64,000 nucleotides of DNA, from NCBI GenBank assembly GCA_037179385.1, contig CM074180.1, forward strand, positions 31,353,455 through 31,417,454. Direction: 5' to 3'. The DNA is from Holothuria scabra (Eukaryota; Echinodermata; Holothuroidea; Aspidochirotida; Holothuriidae). This document shows, one piece after another, positions 56,578 to 64,000 of this stretch (the stretch's first letter is position 1; each line of letters starts with the position of its first letter). Both the position numbers and the translations under genes were made by a program. Below the pieces are notes generated by a model. The model saw nothing but the letters and a program-made list of their open reading frames with translations. It did no database searches and was not told where the DNA came from.

Positions 56578-56897
56578 TCTCAAATTTTCATGATGAAATA
56601 TTACAAAACAGAACTATCAAAAGAAATTTTCCAAAAATTAGTTTAAGTTTAGAATTATAAGGACGTAAAGGGGGTTCGTTGCAGTGAAACCCTCAATTAT
56701 GTACACACTGATGCAGATGTAAGATGATCTTTTAGTAATTGTTAATTTGATACAATACAATGTAATTTTTTGACACGATTGGAACTGGTTTTCGAATGAT
56801 ATAAGTCTATTGCACTTCAAAAATCCTTTCACCTGTTCACACTCAAGCGAGGGAAAGATGGCACCATTTTTCACTAATAGCACTGTTAGGCTACAAG

Positions 56898-57809
56898 CTA
56901 CTTAGCAGCACCTGCGCCGGTAACTGACTTGTGGAGCAATCCCAGAATCTGTGACAATGCAGTCTGGTTTGATAAGCTATCACAGGGTATGTTAAGGTCC
57001 CCTTTACAATTTTGCATTGCAAGTAGTGAGGGCGCTTCTGGCATACCCTGTGGTTTGATCAAAACAATATCACAACCTTCGGCGTAACCGCTTCGACGGA
57101 CTCTACGAACGGTGTCCCAGGCAAGCGCCTGTACAATCTGCATTGCCAATTGGGGGGCTGAAGGACCTTTTGGTACTATTGGAAACAGGAAAGAATGAAT
57201 ACCAGATGAATTTCCCACTTTTTGTTTGCAGGCTTCATTCATTCTGAAGATAAGTGGTATTCCGTTTTTATCAGAAAGTTTCGATCCACGATTGCAATTT
57301 GAAGAGACAGGTAATTTAAAGGCAGTATTGTACTTAAAACTAAGACCAGGTGTCTGGCTGATAGGAGGAGAACTGGTTGTTTGTTTTGTGGGACCGACAG
57401 ACGAACAAACAATTCGATCTGTCTTTACTACATCTGTAATTTTGAAGTTGACATCTGTTTTTGCTACATCCGAAAGTTGAAAATTATTGGCATTTGTTAC
57501 AAAAGAACTTCCTTTCCCTTTTCCCCTTTTTCGATGTGAAGAAGAACTTGAATTCTTCAATGTGATGCTTTTGAGGGCGGTAGTCTTTCGTCCTTTTGGA
57601 AATTTCACCTTTTCCTTTGACCTTCTTCGTCTGGATTTCTTTGGTAAAACTTTTCTTTTGGACTTTTGCTTCGAATGTTTGGACAATTTCTTGTTTCCTT
57701 CCAATGAATGTCTTCCCTGGGTACATATACTGTAGACGTCTAAAAAAGTCGGTACTTCAACGTCTTGGAACAAGTCGTCATTATTACTTCTCCTTGGTAC
57801 TGACTCTTT
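56898..57809 (-). CDS. Exon 2 of an unrecognised two-exon gene
   Basis: The acceptor CTATTTTCCACAG is followed by 303 codons and TAG in phase 0, matching the exon at 58882-58992. It encodes residues 38-340. The first part (DDLFQDVEVPTFLDVYS) is acidic and hydrophobic. Residues about 77-137 are extremely basic (KHSKQKSKRKVLPKKSRRRR and KKRGKGKG-like clusters), typical of nuclear localisation or nucleic-acid binding. Residues about 140-250 are Ser/Thr-rich and probably disordered. The C-terminal 90 (APQLAMQIVQALAWDTVRRV, then CDIVLIKPQGMPEAP) look folded and helical. I recognise no family. Open frames on the other strand at 57226-57841 are shadows. Confidence 0.8.
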   Translation of the reverse strand, partial: KESVPRRSNNDDLFQDVEVPTFLDVYSICTQGRHSLEGNKKLSKHSKQKSKRKVLPKKSRRRRSKEKVKFPKGRKTTALKSITLKNSSSSSHRKRGKGKGSSFVTNANNFQLSDVAKTDVNFKITDVVKTDRIVCSSVGPTKQTTSSPPISQTPGLSFKYNTAFKLPVSSNCNRGSKLSDKNGIPLIFRMNEACKQKVGNSSGIHSFLFPIVPKGPSAPQLAMQIVQALAWDTVRRVRRSGYAEGCDIVLIKPQGMPEAPSLLAMQNCKGDLNIPCDSLSNQTALSQILGLLHKSVTGAGAAK

Positions 57810-58881
57810 CTGTGGAAAATAGTACAGAGTCATGCAGTTAGGTGGGACACAAAAAAGGGGCGCTGTTGCTCTTTACTTCAACTTTATGCCATTCTCTCTT
57901 TCCGTCCGTCCTCCTTTCTTAACCCCTATTTTAGATGTTGCTAAATTATTACCATTCACATTATTAGAAATGGTTATTAATTGTTGATAACAGATTGAAA
58001 AATAGCATCCCTAGCCTCGTCCTTTTAGTAAAGATAACAATCACCACAATATATACTCAAATGCGAATTATTTATGCAATTAGTTTCGTAGTGACCATAT
58101 TGCCCGCTTATGTACTTGGATGCAGCATGTCGCTTCACATTAAATCCCTCATAAGGTTGGAGCATTGAATTAAAAATGTGCCCGAACATATCGTTTATTT
58201 ACCGATGTAAACACGAGTGTTACTGCGTTGTCACTTTTCCAATTGATAAGTAATGCTGAAATTTCACATAAGGTTCTCAAACTGAGTTGTTCAGGCCAAC
58301 TTGACTGCTTCTCTGTCAACAATGCCTTATTGTAAAATCTAACTATCATTTCAAAATTTATGCATACTTCTGCACCCAAAAGTAAACTCTTTTCAATACC
58401 ATTCATACGTCGAGTATCTTATAATCAGATTTTATCTTTCATAACTGAAAAATAGCGATTTTTACGGGGATAAATAAATGTATACCTACATCTTGTACGC
58501 TAATCATGTCCGTTTATTTTAGATTTCGGTGATTTATAATTCTCAATTGGAACTTTTGAATCACAAGAAGAACATTGCCACAGTCACTAAATGTCCAAGG
58601 CTTCGAAAAGAAGTTTGGCAAGTTTGGGGCTCCAACCTATGATGAAGAAGAGCTACAGGTGTTGAACTGTTGAAGGCAAACTGTCAGATAGTGCCTTAGC
58701 TATAGGCCTAGCCTAGTCTTACAAGTCTTACAAGAATATGACCTTTAGCCAAAAGGTATCACGTACATATGGGGCTAGGACCTAGGTCAATCAGCCGCCA
58801 TACTGAAAACTAATTATCCCGATTTCACTAAGCAACCATCTTTATACTTATGTAGGCTATTTGAAAATTAAAATACCGTAC
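57810..58881 (-). other. Intron of the 56898-58992 gene
   Basis: 1072 bp between GAG|GTACGG and TTTTCCACAG. No repeat with definable ends; the open frame at 58170-58406 is unsupported. Confidence 0.6.
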
Positions 58882-58992
58882 CTCCCACGTTTTTGATTCC
58901 TCTTCAAATTGTTTTAAGATCGATGATCTCGTCGATGCCTCCCATTCTTCGTACAACTCCAGGATGGCAAATCTGTCGTAAAGGTCAGTCAT
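58882..58992 (-). CDS. Exon 1 of the two-exon gene (start codon)
   Basis: 37 codons from ATG at 58992 (GACATGAC, G at -3) to TGGGAG|GTACGG in phase 0. The residues, MTDLYDRFAILELYEEWEAS then SILKQFEEESKTWE, form a likely amphipathic, acidic helix. The frame is open upstream only from a GTG, so this ATG is chosen. Phase and composition agree with exon 2, giving a 340-residue protein. Confidence 0.75.
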
Positions 58993-59398
58993 GTCAACCA
59001 AAAGTGAGTTTAGGCCTAGTATGTCAGCTCCCTTTGTACACGTTTCGGACGTACGGTGGCCCACAGTGCAGTTACAGTGGGGAAAATTTATATGAACTAA
59101 ACATAAGCTGTGCGCCTATTTTTATCAGTCAAGTTCACGTGGGCAGGGTGCACCGCGTGGCTACTAAATGTTTTTCAAAAAATTCACTTTGTGTATGAAC
59201 CATTGACCCAGAAGTAACACAATGTTAACTTTTCTGAAGCGAGGTACGCATTAACCAGGCGTTGCGCGCCAGTACAACGGGACCTACAAATCATTTAATG
59301 CGTAAAGACCAGACCTTGTGGCTCTACTATCGAGTGCGTCCTGCGTCCGATGGGTGTAACCGCGTATCATTACAAATTGCTGGGAGGAGCGTCCCACA
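58993..59398. other. 5' flank of the two-exon gene
   Basis: CpG-bearing sequence around 59040-59060 (TTTCGGACGTACGGTGGCCC) may mark the promoter. 59230-59320 holds GCGTTGCGCGCC. No other feature. Confidence 0.4.
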
Positions 59399-59399
59399 A

Positions 59400-60275
59400 T
59401 AGACCTTGTGCATTTACGACACGCTGACGTCATACTTTGGAGCAAAACAATGGAACATGTGGCCGCTCGCATAAGAGTTCGCCCTGCACGTGTAGCAGGC
59501 TATGCGCGTATTCGACCGATTGACAAATCAGCTGTCTGTACTTGCCTGTGTTGGGTTGTTTTGCCCCAAACCAGGGCGTATTTTCCGCTCTGTGGCAAAG
59601 ATATTATAAACATAGATACCAAACTTAAAATGGCGCGGAGACTCCTAATGGAGGCCGATTCGGAGGGGCGGAAGTGCTGATCACTGACCAGCCGTTTTGG
59701 AAGCCACTGGTAAATTGATATTTACGAGTGGAATAAATACTTGTGATTTAAAAACATCTCAAATCTTACGGACGCGATTCTTTAATACATTTCATTTACA
59801 TGGAACAGTTTCTTGCTTTCGAGACTTTCCACTTAAGTACACTTGAACATGAACGCACAACGACTGGTTTGAAGTTCATGGACTTGCTGATTGGCCAGTT
59901 TCTATGGTATCTTTACAAGCGCAAATCTATACACGCGTTAACGTTCTAACGCGCTAACAACGACAAATCAACTAACGGGTTCGTTTTCCAAGCACGCAGA
60001 AGTGCGCGTTAATAGTGACCCCGGACTATACACACAGAAATATATGAACGCTGACATCTCGTCATAATGAATTTCTGTCACGCATTCCATAGTTATGCAC
60101 GCAAATCATGGAACAGAATTGTGCGCATATCAAATGAACACTTCCGCCCCTACGATTGAGCCTCCGTACGTGAGGAGTAAGCGCGTCTAACAGTTTAGGG
60201 ATAGGAGTTTGGTATCTACGTTTGTAATATCTTTGCTCTGTGGACGTGGCATCATATCATATGCACAAGGTCTAT
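59400..60275. mobile_element. TA-type MITE split by a hAT-type insertion
   Basis: The outer ends TAGACCTTGTGCAT and ATGCACAAGGTCTA are perfect reverse complements with TA at the borders. Body motifs (GAGTTCGCCCTGCACGTG, GACAAATCAGCTGTCTG, TTTTGCCCCAAACC) match 63712-63927. Removing the 640-bp insert and its 8-bp duplication leaves 228 bp, close to the 216 bp of the intact copy. Confidence 0.85.
59596..60235. mobile_element. hAT-type element A, copy 2, nested
   Basis: A perfect 8-bp duplication, CTCTGTGG, lies at 59588-59595 and 60236-60243. The ends CAAAGATATTATAAACATAG and TACGTTTGTAATATCTTTG are near-perfect reverse complements extending to ACCAAACT/AGTTTGGT. The copy at 48557-49226 is homologous throughout. 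It lies inside the TA-type MITE at 59400-60275. It encodes no transposase. Confidence 0.88.
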
Positions 60276-60277
60276 AA

Positions 60278-60430
60278 CAAAATGGATGGCACACATGGGG
60301 CACGTACATAGAACAGGATAATAGGATCCCATTATTCTGCTCTATTGGCACGTGCCGTTGGAATGTAAATGTATGGTTCCATCATTAGTTTTGTACACCC
60401 TTCTTGCTGCGTGCGTAACCGGTCTGGGTT
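60278..60430. repeat. Dispersed repeat shared with 7170-7430
   Basis: GGAATGTAAATGTATGGTT and CTGCGTGCGTAACCGG match 7277-7385. AATAGGATCCCATTATT at 60320-60337 is a local palindrome. Confidence 0.5.
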
Positions 60431-61250
60431 TTTCTGTTAAAAAATTGAAAAGTTGGGAATTACTGAAGAATCTGCTTTTCTTATTGGCAAGTCTAAGATT
60501 GAACGGCGACCAAATGTCCTTGTTGCTACATAATGTAATCCACCACCCACGAATTGAGGCTCTCCGACGAAATTTTAAAAGTCAAGAGCTTATGTTGGAA
60601 AAAATTAGAATTTGTCGTAAGAAAATTTATGGAAATAGCACTGTATTTACCGGTGTCACTTAATAATCTGGTGTCACGTATGGCAAATTTCCGATTTTGT
60701 ACCGCGTGTTTGTTCTAACGGGAAGAGTATCCGCGTCTCACACGGAAGGCCCTGGTTCTATTCCCATGTCGAGTCATACAAAAGACTCTCAAAATGGAAC
60801 CTTTTGCCGTTGTGCGTGATGCTCTGCATAAGCAATGGAGTAGGGAAAACAAGCCAGTGAGCCACAACAGCGAGTTGGCACAACTGGAAAAGACCGTGGC
60901 CGGCTCGAGTTGAACCGATAGGTTGAAAACTGGGGCGTAAAACCCTATCTAACAAACTAACTAACCGATTTTGCCTTTTTCGGAGCTCGGAAAAGTTTAC
61001 CAAATTAAAGGTATGAGTGAGCACTACTGTATTAGAAATTGCGATTTGCGACGCGGGGAAAATTTCGCTTATTTGAAACGAACAACGAAAAATACGGAGC
61101 TTTTATTGGGAAAAAATCGGAATTTCATGAAAGAAGAATTTGGAAAACCATACTCTAGTTGGCTGGTGTTACAAAAAGCAAAATCCCCCTTTCCCCTGCA
61201 GCGACACCACTGGGTGTCTAAGAGAAAGGGCCCAAACATAAAATGGTGCT
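60431..61250 (-). repeat. GCGC-hairpin family copy interrupted by a SINE
   Basis: GCAAATTTCCGATTTTG and, after the SINE, CCGATTTTGCCTTTTTCGG continue the sequence seen in copy 2 at 22018-22070. The open frames at 60352-60663 and 60971-61330 fall in this repeat and are not kept in the other copies. Confidence 0.55.
60700..60964 (+). mobile_element. tRNA-derived SINE, copy 2, with 9-bp duplication
   Basis: CCGATTTTG is duplicated at 60691-60699 and 60965-60973. The head holds CTAACGGGAAGAGTATCCGC and the B-box-like GGTTCTATTCCC. The body (CTTTTGCCGTTGTGCG, AACAAGCCAGTGAGCCACAA, CCGTGGCCGGCTCGAG) matches 49330-49566. The tail is CTAACAAACTAA. Confidence 0.85.
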
Positions 61251-62830
61251 TAATGCCTAAGATTTCAAAGTTTTCAAAATATGGTCTTGAAAGTGTGGGT
61301 AATTGCTTCAACGAACTAAGGTCAATGTGACTTAAAATAACGGATGTACTCTATAAGTGATGAGAAATTGTAATAATTTGCGAAGGATTTATGCAAAATT
61401 TCTGATAGTTTCGGAATCATTTGTAATGAACATGGTTAAAATAAATCCATGAATTGATCTAAAACTGCACTTTAATCTACTGCGGGAAAATCAAAGATGG
61501 GAGGCGGGGGGGGGGGGGGGAGTGGTACCCACTGGTGACAATGAGACACCATTGCACACCGCTGCACGGTTGTTGATACAAAATCATTATACATTCATTA
61601 TCCTTTCGAGTGACACCTCATTGTACACTATCTGAAGAAAGAGGATGGGGGGTGTACCGTTAATTCCAGATTGAAGTTTATTATCTAGCAAACGTTCGTT
61701 TGACTTTACTTCTCTGATAATGACCAAAATACATTGATGCTCTAACGGTTAAACGAATGTGTGATATACGCGTGCCGAAAATTTGCATTAGAAATCATTT
61801 ACTTTCCTGAAAAATTTGAATGCAGACTTTACGCCGTTCCCTTAAAATGTATTTGACAATATCAACCTGCAGCCTGGTCATTCCCTAAAGATTTTAGATT
61901 TTTTAAAAACATAGTCGGGAACGATTTCTCTTCTTTAAATTCCTGAATGTTGTGCTCTTTCGTAATCCCACCTGCTGGCCTATGCACACTCACAATCGAC
62001 ATAATCATATACATACCGATGAAAAGTGTATGTTTGAAGAACATTAAAGAGACTGAGAGCGCGCGAAAAATGTTCGTGATTTGCAAAGTAAGCATGCTGG
62101 AAGGAATGTCAAGCACACTTTTGGTCGGCGCCATTATTGCTACAGAAAATTGATCGTAATTGGTTGAAGACACCTTGCATCACCTACAGGTAGAGCGTTT
62201 TTCATAGTACCTAACTAAAGATTTAGGTCACAAAAAGGGAGGGGGAGGGACTTTTACCTTACTGTCCTTTCATTCAAAAAAGTGGAGAAATCCCACCCCC
62301 CGTCCCCCAAAATGGACGCCAGTGCCTCCACCAACACAAAATCCACAAAATGTAAAATTCGGGCAGGAATTTGGGAAAAATTTGGGCTGGAAATTAGAAA
62401 AAAATTGGACATCCATTTGAGTTTCAAAAAAAAAATCGTTTTTCAGAAAATTCCTAAGCATGCCCAAAATCTAAAAAAGATATGCCCGAAAAATGAAAGA
62501 AACCTCATAACCGCTGTAACATTTTCATGAAAAATCAACAATATCCCCCAAAACACGTTCAGGTAGCGCAAAAAGCTATTATACGGATGAAAATGAAAAT
62601 GAAAATCGGATCTGTAGGCTGTTTTCGTACACTTTATCATTACATAATGACACAATGTACAAATGTCTCCCAACAAATTTTCCCTGAAATTCATTTAAAT
62701 TCCTATCTTGAAACAATATTTTTTAAAAATGGTGTTACTAATAGAATTAAAACCTTATACAGCCGGGAGTTCGTGCAGTCATATAGTCAATTTCATCAAT
62801 TGAATATACATTGAATTTAGCTGAGAGTCG
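61251..62830. other. No gene recognised
   Basis: Poly-G at about 61506-61520 and G-rich 62238-62250 mark repeat fragments. GAAAATGAAAATGAAAAT at 62590 is a short tandem. The frames at 61862-62173 and 62443-62694 have no splice support. Confidence 0.35.
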
Positions 62831-63711
62831 CTACGGAGTAGCTTCCGGCTTTTTTTTTAGGGTCGCGATTTTTCAAAATATTCAACGCTCGATACGCGCT
62901 AACTGAAAGTGGCGTCTCGCTTAGATAGACTTTTAGACTCTATTGCATTTTGGGAAGATAATCCTTCTGTCCCCTCCTCTAACCGAAATGTTCCCGTCCA
63001 TACGCCTATATGCCTGTGCCAAGCCTCTTATCGTTTATGGCGACATTCTGAACGTAACTCTCTGTACCTGAGAAGTATGAATAGTGGCGTTTTTTACTTT
63101 AATACTAAGTCACAAAGGTAAGTGCTAGTCTCGAATTGTAACATTTCTATTTAGTTTTTTGTACGGTGGTTATTACATGTAAAAAAAAAACAAAAATATT
63201 TGCAACATTTTTCATATTGTTCTCATTCAGGGAGTATCATTTCCGGCAATCTAGAGATTTGTAATGTCAAAAATTTTCTGTAAGCACCGCTCCAACCAGT
63301 GATAGCGCTCCGTTAAGTCGTTCAACTCGCCCCCTCCCCCCATATTTATCCTTTCCGCCACAACTGACCTGTGACCTCCCTCTTCCGAAAATCCTGGATC
63401 CGCCACTGGTACAAGGAAAACAAAGAAATATAAAGATTGTAATTTGAGTTGTAGAACAATGACGTCACAAATTATTGCGCAATGTACCATTTTAATTTGA
63501 GGGAATGAACTTCAACATTTTATATTTGAGCTCAAGAAATTCCTATGGAGATGGGAGACTGTTAGAATTCAGTTTTTATGACTTTTAATATATATTTTTT
63601 TAAATTTTTTGACTTGAGGCACACTTTAAGGCTTAAAAGAGAGGTGAGTAACTTTTCGAACTATAGTTTAGCGAATTTTATCAAAGCCTTCAGAATTAAA
63701 AACTTCTTCCA
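62831..63711. repeat. Hairpin-family fragments and repeat termini
   Basis: GATTTTTCAAAATATTCAACGC near 62867 and AAAATTTTCTGTAAGCACCG near 63270 are hairpin-family modules. TGGATCCGCCACTGG at 63396-63410 is a reversed CAGTGGCG-type terminus. No gene. Confidence 0.45.
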
Positions 63712-63927
63712 TAGACCTTGTGCATGTGATGTCACATAGCGGAAAGTACGCCGTTCTTTGGGGGCAAAACAAACCAACACAGACAAATGTAGACAGCTGA
63801 TTTGTCAACCAGTCATATATGCGCTCACTCTGCTACAGGTGCAGGGCGAATTCTTAAGAGTGGGGCTACGCGTTCCATTGCTCTGCTCAAAGAACGACGT
63901 CAGTATGTCGTCAATGCACAAGGTCTA
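63712..63927. mobile_element. TA-type MITE, intact copy (216 bp)
   Basis: The ends TAGACCTTGTGCAT and ATGCACAAGGTCTA (after GTCGTCA) are perfect for 13-14 bases, with TA at each border. The interior, in reverse relative to 59400, carries CAGCTGATTTGTC and GTGCAGGGCGAATTC. A Tc1/mariner-type origin is suggested by the TA borders alone. Confidence 0.82.
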
Positions 63928-64000
63928 TTGGGACATAAGACATTTTACAATACTGAAAAATTGATCATGAATTAGTAAGCAATAGTAATCAATAATTTTG

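Noticed and set aside
57487..57841. Plus-strand ORFs of 81-82 residues
   Set aside because: They are antisense to the basic region of the 56898-57809 exon.

Overview
The window looks like nuclear DNA of an invertebrate animal: AT-rich, intron-bearing, and packed with short non-autonomous DNA transposons, tRNA-derived SINE copies, microsatellites and long runs of G or C. Words such as TAGGCCTA, the many poly-G runs and the repeat style suggest an echinoderm or another invertebrate deuterostome. That assignment is inference; no ribosomal RNA, mitochondrial or diagnostic gene is present. There is no bacterial, phage or CRISPR content, and I found no coherent new biological system.

Genes are sparse. 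The best-supported one is a two-exon minus-strand gene at 56898-58992 (340 residues, family not recognised). A minus-strand gene at about 2491-6141 encodes a small two-helix membrane protein; two exons are convincing and a third terminal exon is plausible. A minus-strand gene at 17335-18082 encodes a Lys/Glu-rich protein whose last codons appear to lie inside the terminal repeat of a small transposon. Less certain are a minus-strand gene at 32940-33912, a single minus-strand exon at 22481-22699, a plus-strand pair of exons at 47775-48041 and 50495-50686 (the second faintly like a transporter of the major facilitator superfamily), a minus-strand ORF at 49953-50372 and a short secreted-like ORF at 38101-38271. 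Splice sites were judged by eye from GT/AG context, phase and reading-frame continuity.

The rest is mostly repeats. Several elements have clear ends and target-site duplications: a Harbinger-like palindromic MITE (3281-3598), two copies of a ~388-bp hAT-type MITE (19106-19495, 46353-46738), two copies of a ~650-bp hAT-type element (48557-49226, 59596-60235), and a TA-duplicating ~220-bp MITE (59400-60275, 63712-63927 and older copies). A TTAA-flanked MITE is also present (12031-12307, 56114-56490, tandem copies at 7780-8400), as is a SINE with a 9-bp duplication (60700-60964). At 59400-60275 one element lies inside another, which gives their order of insertion.

Larger repeats include a 1.2-1.6 kb family carrying GCGC-GAAGC-GCGC hairpins (10012-11200, 20638-22260, 42355-43650, 60430-61250), a 145-bp tandem array ending in a CA microsatellite and an 11-bp hairpin (29495-30192), and a 20-21-bp array of palindromic ACTTAAGT units (53957-54195, resuming at 54772). 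A family of very short fold-back palindromes has the consensus end TAACACCTCCCTG. Long stretches between these hold nothing I can name.
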